A DNA stretch of 64,000 nt. Source: Eubacterium plexicaudatum ASF492. Lineage in GTDB: Bacteria > Bacillota > Clostridia > Lachnospirales > Lachnospiraceae. Made by a program: the position numbers and the translations under genes. Under the pieces are notes generated by a model. It had not been told where the DNA came from and made no database searches. It saw nothing but the letters and a program-made list of their open reading frames with translations. Every line of letters starts with the position of its first letter. Position 1 is the stretch's first letter. Below are positions 16,864-28,545 of the stretch, piece by piece. The stretch covers positions 6,188,501-6,252,500 of the forward strand of contig NZ_AQFT02000001.1 of NCBI RefSeq assembly GCF_000364225.2. Reading direction: 5' to 3'.

Positions 16864-18630
16864 ATGGGAATTGTTTTACAGGGAATAGAACTGGAAAACT
16901 TTAAGTCATATGTCAACAAACAATACATTCGGTTTTCTGATTTGTCTGTGCTGCTCGGAGCAAATAGTAGTGGAAAAAGTACGGCATTACAAGCGTTACT
17001 AATGCTTAAACAAACAATGGAATGTAATAGTCCGGATGAAGAACTGTTATTGTCAGGCAAATATGTTGCTTTGGGAGATTATGAAGATGTGGTATCTGAC
17101 ACTGAAACAGATTCTTTTTCGCTTGCAGTAAAGCTTAAACAAACTGAAAAATCTGAAAATATGTTAGATGAAGATGATTTTAAAATTTGTTGGAACTTTA
17201 AGCGAGATACAGAGAGTACATCTGCAATTTTGAATTGTATAGACATAAATTTTGAAAATATGTTATTGTCCCTAAAAAGAGCGAACAAGGGATTATTTGA
17301 TTTATATATAAATGATGAATGCAGTGTATTCAGTATCAATATTCATAATTTGTTATTATCAAGTTACGTGGCGCATTATGATACAAAGTTGAATATCAAA
17401 GCGTTAGAACTGGTAAATGTTCTGTCAAAAACGTTGATATCACAGAAGACGACTACAGTTCCAATTGATGAGCCGGTTGGAGCAGATACAATAAGAAAAT
17501 TTTATTTTCGTTTATTGGACAGACTTCAAAATAAAGACATAGAAAACAACCTCTTGGCAGCAAATACGATTGACCAGGCAATACGAGTAGAAAATCTTAT
17601 GGACGAATTTAGTAAGCTGGTATTGCCGGTATATGGTGCGATTAACCGGATATTTCCAAAAGATTTGCGAATTAGGATTTTGGCATTATCAATTGCTGTT
17701 TTAAATTCTTCAGAGCAATTGGAAAATGTTCTTGCAGAATACGAGTCATATATATCTGAATATAAGTGCTTAATTCCTGCTGCTTCACAACTAGACGGAT
17801 CCTATTGTCTGGGAGAAAATCCATTTTGGTTGTTAGACGGTGATGATGGAAAAAGTAATAATTTAACGCAGCTAAAATATGCGTTGGATTTTTACGATAT
17901 TTTTTATACGGACATTATTTCTAAAATTTTCTTTGTGGGTCCTATTAGAGAAAACCCTAAAGGCTTATACAATATTGGATTTGAATCTGTTCCTAAATAT
18001 GTTGGGCCGGCAGGGGCGTATTTTGCTTCGGTTTTGTTGCATGAGAATAAAAAAGAGAAAATGTATATTTTGCCGGGAGGAAAGGAAAAGTGTACATTGT
18101 CAGATGCTTTGGCTGAATGGATGATTCATTTGAATATTGCAAGTACTGTAGATGTTGATAAGAGAAACTCCTTTGGTTTCAGTGTTTCAATTGAAAATAT
18201 GGATCAGATAAGATCAGATATCATGAATGTGGGAATAGGGACTAGCCAGGTTTTGCCGGTTTTAGTATCCGTATTATTATCTGAGCCATCTGAGATATTA
18301 ATTTTTGAGCAACCGGAATTACATTTACATCCATATTCCCAAAGCCGTCTGGCAGATATGTTTGTTGAATTTTGTAAACAAGGGAGAACAATCATTCTTG
18401 AAACACATAGTGAATATTTTTTGTTGCGGCTAAGATACCATATTGTAAAAAATAATTATTCCAAAGAATCTGCTGCAATTAATTTTTTTCATAATATTGG
18501 CGGGACAAAAGTTTGGGTCGCAAATATATCCGGCTTGGGGAATATTGAGTATCCTAAAAATTTTAGGGATGAAACACAGGAATTATTAGATTCAATTTTG
18601 GAAGCGGCGTTAGAAAGAAAGGGATTATGA
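16864..18630 (+). CDS. DUF3696-type AAA/ABC-fold ATPase, predicted defence protein
   Basis: 588 residues, soluble. Walker A GANSSGKST is at residues 32-40 after the opening IELENFKSY typical of SMC/RecF/OLD-type ATPases. The C-terminal part has the signature region NVGIGTSQVLPVLVS, Walker B with the block LIFEQPELHLHP (near residue 480) and the switch region ILETHSEYFLLRLR, as in the DUF3696 family of predicted ATPases. Such proteins are often found in phage-defence islands with a nuclease or other effector. Its stop overlaps the next start (ATGA at 18627-18630), so the two are coupled. Family assignment is firm; a defence role is inference. Confidence 0.85.
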   Translation: MGIVLQGIELENFKSYVNKQYIRFSDLSVLLGANSSGKSTALQALLMLKQTMECNSPDEELLLSGKYVALGDYEDVVSDTETDSFSLAVKLKQTEKSENMLDEDDFKICWNFKRDTESTSAILNCIDINFENMLLSLKRANKGLFDLYINDECSVFSINIHNLLLSSYVAHYDTKLNIKALELVNVLSKTLISQKTTTVPIDEPVGADTIRKFYFRLLDRLQNKDIENNLLAANTIDQAIRVENLMDEFSKLVLPVYGAINRIFPKDLRIRILALSIAVLNSSEQLENVLAEYESYISEYKCLIPAASQLDGSYCLGENPFWLLDGDDGKSNNLTQLKYALDFYDIFYTDIISKIFFVGPIRENPKGLYNIGFESVPKYVGPAGAYFASVLLHENKKEKMYILPGGKEKCTLSDALAEWMIHLNIASTVDVDKRNSFGFSVSIENMDQIRSDIMNVGIGTSQVLPVLVSVLLSEPSEILIFEQPELHLHPYSQSRLADMFVEFCKQGRTIILETHSEYFLLRLRYHIVKNNYSKESAAINFFHNIGGTKVWVANISGLGNIEYPKNFRDETQELLDSILEAALERKGL

Positions 18631-19607
18631 TGAGTGTATTGATAGATCCGTATATGTTTAAGCTGTCTGATACACATGAAATTAAAAACAATATTTCTTT
18701 TTTCTGAAAATGATAAAGCTTTGTACAAAATCAGATAATGGTAAAAGACTGTGTATCATGATTTACAAAGGTATGATAGATAAAATACGCGAAAGAACAA
18801 TACAGCCTTTCCCGATAAATATACAGGAAATTATAGACTACGATTTGAAAAATACTATTTTACAGATTAATCAATCTTTTAATCATGCATTGCTGGATTC
18901 AATAGAGAGTATAGATATTGATGAATGTTGTGGGGAACAGGAATTCCAAATTTTTGATGAAAACAGGATAGTAGAGGATGATTACTATTATGAAATGTTT
19001 TGTACATTATTGATTCCATGCTACTCAAAACAGGTAAAAATTGATGACAGGATATTGACCGGAATAAAAAAAGATGGAAGGCATATAGGTGATAGTTTTC
19101 AGATTCAATGCGGCTGTTCTGAATATAATTACATAAAACAGTGTGTATTTTCAGCAATTGATGAGTTTATTTCCGATGAAGAAAAAGTAATGGAATTTTT
19201 GAAAGAAAAAAGGAGAAAAAAGAAATTCCTATTGTTGACAGTGTATTGGCGGAGATGGGGGATCATCATAATCATGTACAAGCAGATGGAAAAAAATTTA
19301 GTACATTAAATGAGTTGTCTGTTAAAAATAAAAAGTATTGAAACTTTTGCAAAAGCTAGGATTGTTTAGAATCATATTTGGCAGGTTTACTTCGCAAGGT
19401 GTAAAAGCAGTTGGAACAATGAGTATATATAGTGTAGACAAAAAAATTACTCAGGATATTGTAACCGTAAAATTTAATGCGGAAACAGGTTTTCAGATTA
19501 TAACAGATTTATATTTTCCTAAAGAAATAGGTCAGTTGCTGCATGATTATTTCAAAAAAGAACAAATTACGTATCAGAATATGAGTGAGTTGATAGATAA
19601 AATATAA
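18627..19607 (+). pseudogene. Unrecognised third gene of the Panacea-ATPase operon (frameshifted)
   Basis: I do not recognise a domain. ATG 18627 overlaps the ATPase stop, so it is its coupled partner. The protein opens MMSVLIDPYMFKLSDTHEIK and breaks at 18705 in a T6 run, again near 19210 in an A6 run, and near 19335 in an A5 run. One added base at each point gives a single 327-residue protein with no signal peptide or membrane segment. Cysteine-containing blocks (IDIDECCGEQEF, FQIQCGCSEYNY) stand in the middle. The C-terminal part after 19338 could instead be a separate gene starting with TTG. It may be the effector of the module. Confidence 0.6.
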
Positions 19608-19655
19608 TTTTTCCAATATGCTATAATCAGGAAAATAATCAAGAAGGAGCAATCA

Positions 19656-20627
19656 ATGTCAAACATAACAATGACGAACATGGAAAAAATACAGCTTTGT
19701 CAGGAAATTGTGAATCAAATTCAGGCAGAAAGCATGCGCCCTGTGTGTCGGCTTCGCCTTACCGGAGAGCCTTTCGAAATTACTGACTGTCATTTGGGCG
19801 GTGTGCCTTATGTGCCTCATAATGAACAAATTCCTGCCGATAAGGATGGTAATCAGCTCTGGTTGTGTGCGCAGATTAATTTTGCGCAGATGCCTCCTGT
19901 GGATGGTTTTCCTGTGGCAGGGCTGCTGCAGATTTTTTTGGAAGACTGGCATTTTGGCGATTTTGGACTGGAGGACGGCCCGTTTCCTCCGCAGGACTAC
20001 TGGAAGGCAGTTTATTATTCACAGATAGATGATACTGTTACCATGGAGGAATGCGAAGCGAAAATGGCTGTTCCATGGGCGGAGGCTAAGCGCAGCAATA
20101 TGCCCCGACAGGCCCATCGGTTTGATCGGGACGATATAGAGAAGGGATATGACCGCTTGTGGAGGTGCCCGAATGTGCCGCTGAAGGTGAGTTTTCAGTG
20201 TGTGGAACAGGAGGGAGTGAATGACGAAGACTTTCGCTTTGATGAGCTTTTTGCCGCTGCGATGAAGACACGTTTGCCAGATGCCGATCCGGAAGAGTTT
20301 ATGCCTTACAATCTGGATGACGATACACCGGAGGAACGGGAGGCGCTGCGTAAAATACGCGATCAGATTCAAAACGGCGGCTGTAAGATGGGCGGCTATC
20401 CAAGTTATCTTCAAGATGATCCACGTTTGTACGATGAGGGAGAAGGCTGGGCAGAGTGTGACACATTGCTGCTTCAGTTGTATGATGATACTTATCATTA
20501 TCCGCAGGAAGGCATTGGAGGTATGGATTTGGCTCTCAATGGCGGGCCGATCAATTTTGTGATTCGTGCGGAAGATTTGAAAAGACAGGACTTTTCTCGT
20601 GTGTTGGCTCAGTGGGCCTGTACATAA
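19656..20627 (+). CDS. DUF1963 (YwqG-like) protein
   Basis: 323 residues. Blocks typical of the DUF1963/YwqG family are GGVPYVPHNEQIP near residue 50, LLQIFLEDWHFG, the block KMGGYPSYLQDDPR near 245, and LLLQLYDD with a C-terminal INFVIRAEDLKRQDFS. These proteins are soluble and of unknown biochemical function, sometimes linked to toxin immunity neighbourhoods. A ribosome site AAGGAG lies 8 bases before ATG 19656. Codon use and base composition return here to those of the main chromosome. Confidence 0.85.
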   Translation: MSNITMTNMEKIQLCQEIVNQIQAESMRPVCRLRLTGEPFEITDCHLGGVPYVPHNEQIPADKDGNQLWLCAQINFAQMPPVDGFPVAGLLQIFLEDWHFGDFGLEDGPFPPQDYWKAVYYSQIDDTVTMEECEAKMAVPWAEAKRSNMPRQAHRFDRDDIEKGYDRLWRCPNVPLKVSFQCVEQEGVNDEDFRFDELFAAAMKTRLPDADPEEFMPYNLDDDTPEEREALRKIRDQIQNGGCKMGGYPSYLQDDPRLYDEGEGWAECDTLLLQLYDDTYHYPQEGIGGMDLALNGGPINFVIRAEDLKRQDFSRVLAQWACT

Positions 20628-20680
20628 TGTAAAAAGGAATCTGCGCAATGCTGCGGGTTGGATTGAAAGGAAGTAAAACT

Positions 20681-21568
20681 ATGCACATGTTAAAAATAGC
20701 ATTATTGCAGATGGCTCCTTGCAAAACACAGGAGGAAAATCTGGAAAAGGGGATTGAATATTGTAAAAATGCCAGGCAAAGGGGTGCTGACATTGCGCTG
20801 TTTCCGGAAATGTGGAGTAACGGATATCAGATTTATGAGCGCCCTGTTGATGCGTGGAAGGAGGAAGCGATCTCAGCGGATAGTGATTTTGTTCGTACGT
20901 TTGAGAGCCTTGCAGAAGAATTGCATATGGCGATTGGGGTTACCTTTTTGGAAAAATATGAAAAAGCGCCTCGCAATTCGCTGATTCTTTTTGACAGATT
21001 TGGAGAACGGCAGTTTATATACGCAAAAGTACATACCTGTGATTTTGGGGTGGAATGCCATTTGACGCCGGGTGAAGATTTTTATGTTACGACACTGAAC
21101 ACAGCCTGCGGAGACGTAAAAGTCGGCGCCATGATTTGCTATGACAGGGAATTTCCGGAAAGCGCAAGAATTTTAATGCTAAAAGGTGCGGAACTGATTC
21201 TTGTTCCGAATGCCTGTCCGATGGAAATCAATCGTCTTTCACAGCTTCGTACCAGAGCTTATGAAAATATGACGGCAGTCGCAACCTGCAATTATCCTGA
21301 ATCAGTGCCGGACTGCAATGGTGGTTCCAGTATTTTTGACGGAGTAGCGTATTTACCGCAGTCGGATTCTTCGCGTGATACATGTATTTTACAGGCAGGC
21401 GGGCAGGAAGGCATTTATATGGCAGAGCTGGATTTGAATCGGCTGCGCAGTTATCGTGAAAATGAAGTACATGGAAATGCATACCGACAGCCTGAAAAGT
21501 ATGGACTTTTGACCGAAACAAAAATTGATGAGCCATTTATCAGAAAGGACTATCGGGCGCACGGATAG
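20681..21568 (+). CDS. Carbon-nitrogen hydrolase (nitrilase superfamily)
   Basis: 295-residue amidase-type enzyme. The Glu-Lys-Cys triad is visible: Glu in FPEMWSNGYQ, Lys in YAKVHTCDFG and the nucleophile Cys in GAMICYDREFPES. ATG 20681 (MHMLKIALLQMAP) follows a GAAAGGAAG ribosome site; an in-frame ATG at 20648 has none. It hydrolyses a C-N bond of an unidentified amide, possibly a carbamoyl compound or omega-amide. It lies 53 bases behind the DUF1963 gene and could share its transcript. Confidence 0.87.
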   Translation: MHMLKIALLQMAPCKTQEENLEKGIEYCKNARQRGADIALFPEMWSNGYQIYERPVDAWKEEAISADSDFVRTFESLAEELHMAIGVTFLEKYEKAPRNSLILFDRFGERQFIYAKVHTCDFGVECHLTPGEDFYVTTLNTACGDVKVGAMICYDREFPESARILMLKGAELILVPNACPMEINRLSQLRTRAYENMTAVATCNYPESVPDCNGGSSIFDGVAYLPQSDSSRDTCILQAGGQEGIYMAELDLNRLRSYRENEVHGNAYRQPEKYGLLTETKIDEPFIRKDYRAHG

Positions 21569-21591
21569 CAGGTGAAAGGACAGGTGAGATT

Positions 21592-22026
21592 ATGAACTTC
21601 AGGAGAAAAAGAATAACTATTCGGAGTCTGACAGGCATTGTAACCGGGTGTATGATTTTTGGCGTTGCTTTTGCCGGGGATTATCCGGCAGCTGCCGCCG
21701 TTGCTTCGGATTGTGTGGGCATAAGCAAGCAGCCGATACAAATATTGGGACTTGATAAAGCAAGGGATGAAAAATCGCTTTTTGATGAGTATGCCGCCTG
21801 CGGTATTGAAAGGAAAGGAGGGTCTTATTATTATGAGGGCAAGCGGGTAAAAGTGATAAAAGACCGGAGTGTAGACAGTTCTTTTTATAAATTCGATCCG
21901 AAACTGAAAGGGAAGGTAAGTATTAAAGTTGTGCGCAATAAAAAAGGAAAAATACGTCGAGTGTCTTATATGACTAAAAAAGAAGCTTCAAAATTGATTC
22001 GACGAGCAGGACTTAAGGAGAATTAG
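21592..22026 (+). CDS. Small secreted protein of unknown function
   Basis: 144 residues with an N-terminal signal sequence: basic RRKRITIRS, hydrophobic core LTGIVTGCMIFGVAFAG and an Ala-rich cleavage region near residue 38. The mature part is basic and contains GGSYYYEGKRVKVIKDRS and SIKVVRNKKGKIRRVSYM, suggesting a small beta-rich exported domain. No family is recognised. AGGTGAGATT precedes ATG 21592, and a strong terminator follows. Confidence 0.7.
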   Translation: MNFRRKRITIRSLTGIVTGCMIFGVAFAGDYPAAAAVASDCVGISKQPIQILGLDKARDEKSLFDEYAACGIERKGGSYYYEGKRVKVIKDRSVDSSFYKFDPKLKGKVSIKVVRNKKGKIRRVSYMTKKEASKLIRRAGLKEN

Positions 22027-22036
22027 AGCGATATAC

Positions 22037-22081
22037 AAATAAAGCCGGAAACTTGGTTTTACAAGATTTCCGGCTTTATTT
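22037..22081. terminator. Bidirectional terminator
   Basis: AAATAAAGCCGGAAA (22037-22051) pairs perfectly with TTTCCGGCTTTATTT (22067-22081). It serves the secreted-protein gene on the plus strand and the tRNA on the minus strand. Confidence 0.85.
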
Positions 22082-22100
22082 GCATTATCGCAAACAAAAA

Positions 22101-22171
22101 AGCGGGTGATGGGAATCGAACCCACGTATCCAGCTTGGAAGGCTGGTGTTCTACCATTGAACTACACCCGC
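22101..22171 (-). tRNA. tRNA-Gly (anticodon TCC)
   Basis: The 71-base cloverleaf reads GCGGGTG...CACCCGC T on the minus strand. The T arm contains GGGTTCGATTCCC and the anticodon loop CTTCCAA. CCA is not encoded. It lies between a terminator and a strong minus-strand promoter. Confidence 0.95.
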
Positions 22172-22265
22172 AAACTAAATATATCCGTTTAACATTTCTG
22201 TCTGATATATTCGTTTTACATATACTGTTGTGACCGTTGTATACATTTGTTTTCGGACGTTTATT

Positions 22266-22294
22266 ATTCTAACGCATGGTTATTGTTTTGTCAA
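22266..22294 (-). promoter_or_regulatory. Promoter of tRNA-Gly
   Basis: On the minus strand: TTGACA (22294-22289), 17-base spacer, TAGAAT (22271-22266), about 95 bases before the tRNA. No gene is seen in the rest of 22172-22333. Confidence 0.65.
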
Positions 22295-22333
22295 GAGAAA
22301 AGTTGCTAATTTGCACGGTAAACGCAAGATTTA

Positions 22334-22480
22334 TGTTACTGTTCACACCTGCGGCACTCACAGTAACTGAATCCAGCACATTGAAAGTTCGCGTGCGGCG
22401 AAGCGCTGGATTCTTTGGCTAAATTTACTAATTCTTACGGACTTTGCAGTAAATGCACAGTCCTGGTGTGAACAGTAACA
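22334..22480. repeat. 147-bp MITE-like element, full copy
   Basis: Perfect 16-bp terminal inverted repeats TGTTACTGTTCACACC (22334-22349) and GGTGTGAACAGTAACA (22465-22480). An internal pair GAATCCAGC/GCTGGATTC adds a second stem. A 72-bp right-end piece recurs at 37269-37340 with two mismatches, proving it is a dispersed repeat. No clear target duplication flanks it. Confidence 0.75.
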
Positions 22481-23199
22481 AAAACGCCTCCCGCTTCCAT
22501 GAAAATGACATACTGATCAATGACAGGGGGTTCCTGTCACGGGAAATGACAAACTATTTAAAGACAGAACGCAAGGCAGACACTTACATTCCTGCCAGGG
22601 AGAGTATGACGGTCTATCAGGATGCCGTAAAACTGGCTGCCGCCAGCGGAAAATGGTAGAAACATCCCAACCGCAAAAGAAAAGACCAGGAAATTCAGCT
22701 GGCAACAGACCTGGGCCCGTTATGGGAAAGTGACGAGCCGCAAAAGGATGTCCCTGTCAATGTCTGCGTTGCACATGATAAAAAGACAGATAAATATTTC
22801 GTATTTATGACGACAGATACCGGCAAGACTGCACGGCAGATCATAAACACTTACGAACTGCGCCCGGAAATCGAAGAGGATTTCCGACAGATGAAAGATT
22901 TCCGGAAACCGGAAGACTTCAAGAGTACAAAATACAACTATATTACCTACCATATCGTAATGACGCTGGTGGGATGCCTATATTTCCGGATATACAAAAA
23001 CCTGGACGAAGGGAAAACATATGCAGAGAAATCCCTGCCAGTCGCAGTGAAGAACTACAAGGAGACAATGCCTAAGTCAGTCATCATTTATGTCGGGCAG
23101 TATTTTGGCATTTTTCCCTTCCTTGAATTCCTACAGCTTTATGCAGAATGCACTTTAGAAGTACGACGACTTCTGGATCCTATCCTGGCTAAAGTATAG
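22481..23199 (+). pseudogene. DDE transposase remnant (5' truncated, in-frame stop)
   Basis: The C-terminal half of an IS4-like transposase: LINDRGFLSREMTNYLK (second Asp block) and LRPEIEEDFRQMKDF (Glu block), then a membrane-like helix LVGCLYFRIYKN. The N-terminal third is gone; the sequence begins abruptly behind the MITE-like repeat. TAG at 22657-22659 interrupts the same frame on both sides. It is not functional. I cannot name the IS family with certainty. Confidence 0.75.
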
Positions 23200-23325
23200 C
23201 AGGCTTTGGGGAATTCCCCAAAAGCCTAATTGAAGTTATTGAACTTTAGTCGACCATAATATATAATGTAATTACAGTTAAGGAAATGATGAATGAGAAA
23301 GGCTGGGAGCAGGAAAGGAGAACAA

Positions 23326-23481
23326 ATGACAGATATGGGAATGACAGACAAACAGTTCAATGGTTTTGTAAGATTTCTGTTAGACGCGCTGAAAGATGCA
23401 ATAGAAGAAAAGGAAAGTGAGAAGAAAAATGAAAAACTTGCAAAAATCGCTGACAATCTGCAAAAGACATTGGATGACTAA
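23326..23481 (+). CDS. Small acidic protein, 51 aa
   Basis: ATG 23326 follows AAAGGAG at good spacing and begins MTDMGMTDKQFNGFVRFLLD. The rest is a single predicted charged helix (KDAIEEKESEKKNEKLAKIA). It ends 11 bases before the Nudix gene, so the two are probably co-transcribed. Its size and composition suggest a small regulatory or structural helix; no function is known. Confidence 0.6.
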   Translation: MTDMGMTDKQFNGFVRFLLDALKDAIEEKESEKKNEKLAKIADNLQKTLDD

Positions 23482-23491
23482 AAGTCCGGGA

Positions 23492-23959
23492 ATGATGAGA
23501 AGCAATCAGACGACACTGTGCTATATTGAAAAAGACGGCAAATATCTTATGATGCACAGAGTAAAAAAAGAACATGATGTTAATAAAGATAAGTGGGTTG
23601 GTGTAGGAGGACATTTTGAGAAGGACGAGTCACCCGAGGAATGTCTGCTGCGGGAAGTGAAGGAAGAAACCGGGCTGACATTAACGGCATGGCAGCTGCG
23701 GGGAATCATTACTTTTATTTGTGACAAACAGCAGACGGAATATATGTTTTTATATACGGCGGATGCGTATTTTGGCGAACTGACGGAGTGTGAGGAGGGC
23801 GAACTGGAATGGGTGGAGAAATCGCGTGTATATGATCTGCCGATCTGGGAAGGTGATAAGATTTTTTTCCGCATGCTGGAAGAAAATCGACCGTTTTTTT
23901 CTCTGAAGCTAAAATATGAGAAAGATATGCTTGTGGAGACATCCTTAAACGGAAAGTAA
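23492..23959 (+). CDS. Nudix hydrolase (MutT/8-oxo-dGTPase-like)
   Basis: 155 residues. The Nudix box is complete: GGHFEKDESPEECLLREVKEETG is represented by GGHFEKDES, REVKEETG and the metal-binding glutamates. It is a nucleoside-diphosphate-linked pyrophosphatase; the box plus the N-terminal TLCYIEKDGKYLMMHR resembles clostridial 8-oxo-dGTP diphosphatases. I start at ATG 23492 (MMRSNQTTLCYI), where the conserved fold begins; the open frame extends upstream across the small gene without support. Confidence 0.87.
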   Translation: MMRSNQTTLCYIEKDGKYLMMHRVKKEHDVNKDKWVGVGGHFEKDESPEECLLREVKEETGLTLTAWQLRGIITFICDKQQTEYMFLYTADAYFGELTECEEGELEWVEKSRVYDLPIWEGDKIFFRMLEENRPFFSLKLKYEKDMLVETSLNGK

Positions 23960-24074
23960 AGGTTTGTATAGATTATACAAAATTGATTCCGGATTTTTAT
24001 GATGTTTTACGATTGCTTTTGCTGATATCTTTTGTTAATATCTATACAGATCATTTTTGAAAATGAATACAGAC

Positions 24075-24149
24075 GACATGTTACTGGTAATGCAGGCGAG
24101 ATCGAAAAATGTAAAACCCGGAGTGGGTTGTGTTTTTCGGTCTTTTTTT
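24075..24149 (+). promoter_or_regulatory. LicT-type ribonucleic antiterminator and overlapping terminator
   Basis: The RNA at 24075-24103 (core TGTTACTGGTAATGCAGGC) matches the target of LicT/BglG antiterminators. Its 3' end overlaps the left arm of a terminator, GATCGAAAAA (24100-24109) with TTTTTCGGTC (24133-24142), followed by seven T. When phosphorylated LicT binds, the terminator cannot form and the PTS operon is read. The matching licT gene is the last of this operon (27566-28405). Confidence 0.85.
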
Positions 24150-24204
24150 GTTGTTTTTGGCCAAAACCGCAAAAAGAAATGATAATAGCAAAGGAGAGTA
24201 GAAT

Positions 24205-27540
<3,336 letters not shown>

Positions 27541-27565
27541 GGAAAAGACGAGGGAGGTGTGCTGT

Positions 27566-28405
27566 TTGCCGCGCATCAAAAAGATATTTAATTACAGCGT
27601 TCTTCTTGTATCGGATGAAGCAGGCGGAGAATTTATCGTGCTGCAAAAAGGGATCGGATTCGGCAAAAAAATCGGTGATGAAGTACAGATAGAAAGTGAA
27701 AGCCGTGTTTTTGTACCGATAACACAAAAAGACCGTTCCCAGCTGTTAGGACTGCTGGATGAGATTCCGGCAGTGTATTTGGAGATTACGCAGAAAATTG
27801 TCACTTATGCGCAAAATCAGTTGCATACTTCCCTCAACGAGCATATTTATCTTGCTTTGACGGATCATCTGCATTTTGCGGTAAAGCGGCAGGAAGAAAA
27901 TATTACAATTACCAATCGGGTATTCTGGGAGCTGAAAACATTTTATCCAAGGGAATATCAGATTGGACTATATGCACTGACTCTGGCAAAAGAAATGCTG
28001 GGAGTGGAATTGTCCGAAGAGGAAGCGGCCAATATAGCATTTCATATCGTAAATGCGCAGAAAGAGGAAGAAGTACGGTTTGATGCGATGCGTGCGGCAA
28101 AGCTGATCGGTAATGTTATGACTACGGTAAGCTATGTGATGAAATGTCAGCCGGACAGGGAAAGTATTCATTATTCCAGGTTTATCAGTCATATGCAGTA
28201 TTTTGCGGAACGTTTTTTTACGGATAACATGCTGGATTCGGATGATGATTTTTTGTATCGGCAGATGCAGACAGGCTATCCGAAGGCAGTTTCATGCGCG
28301 GAAAAAGTGCGGACTCTGATCTGCAAAGAGTATGACAAAATGATCAGCAATGAGGAAGTTGCTTATCTTGCGGTGCATATACAGAGACTGGCGGAAAGAT
28401 ATTAG
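27566..28405 (+). CDS. licT: LicT/BglG-family transcription antiterminator
   Basis: 279 residues. The N-terminal RNA-binding domain begins MPRIKKIFNYSVLLVSDEAG; PRD1 has its conserved histidines in LTDHLHFAVKR and IAFHIVNAQ; PRD2 in SHMQYFAERFF and YLAVHIQRL. The PTS phosphorylates these histidines and so switches RNA binding. The TTG start at 27566 is placed by GGGAGGTG 6 bases upstream. It binds the RNA at 24075-24103 and thus controls its own operon. It is intact. Confidence 0.92.
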   Translation: MPRIKKIFNYSVLLVSDEAGGEFIVLQKGIGFGKKIGDEVQIESESRVFVPITQKDRSQLLGLLDEIPAVYLEITQKIVTYAQNQLHTSLNEHIYLALTDHLHFAVKRQEENITITNRVFWELKTFYPREYQIGLYALTLAKEMLGVELSEEEAANIAFHIVNAQKEEEVRFDAMRAAKLIGNVMTTVSYVMKCQPDRESIHYSRFISHMQYFAERFFTDNMLDSDDDFLYRQMQTGYPKAVSCAEKVRTLICKEYDKMISNEEVAYLAVHIQRLAERY

Positions 28406-28422
28406 AATTTGAAAATTGGTTG

Positions 28423-28451
28423 TTGACAGTTTTTGAAAAGTATGATAATTT
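28423..28451 (+). promoter_or_regulatory. Promoter ahead of the YitT gene
   Basis: TTGACA at 28423-28428, 17-base spacer, TAATTT at 28446-28451. It starts just upstream of a strong terminator, so it may drive an attenuated leader. Confidence 0.55.
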
Positions 28452-28463
28452 GATATTCGAAAG

Positions 28464-28506
28464 AGCGCAAGCGTATTATATCCAGTAATACGCCTGCGCT
28501 TTTTTT
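28464..28506 (+). terminator. Strong terminator between licT and yitT
   Basis: AGCGCA-GCGTATTA pairs with TAATACGC-TGCGCT and is followed by seven T. It ends the beta-glucoside operon and also lies between the promoter at 28423 and the yitT start. Confidence 0.85.
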
Positions 28507-28545
28507 GTGCATTGTTTAAAAAAATTTGGAATGGAGGATGAAACA

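Noticed and set aside
18627-19607. Programmed ribosomal frameshifting in the third island gene
   Set aside because: Three breaks in one gene and similar breaks in unrelated genes fit missing bases better; no slippery heptamer with a stimulating structure was identified.
22334-22480. Structured regulatory RNA between tRNA-Gly and the transposase remnant
   Set aside because: A second partial copy at 37269 in another context shows it to be a dispersed repeat.
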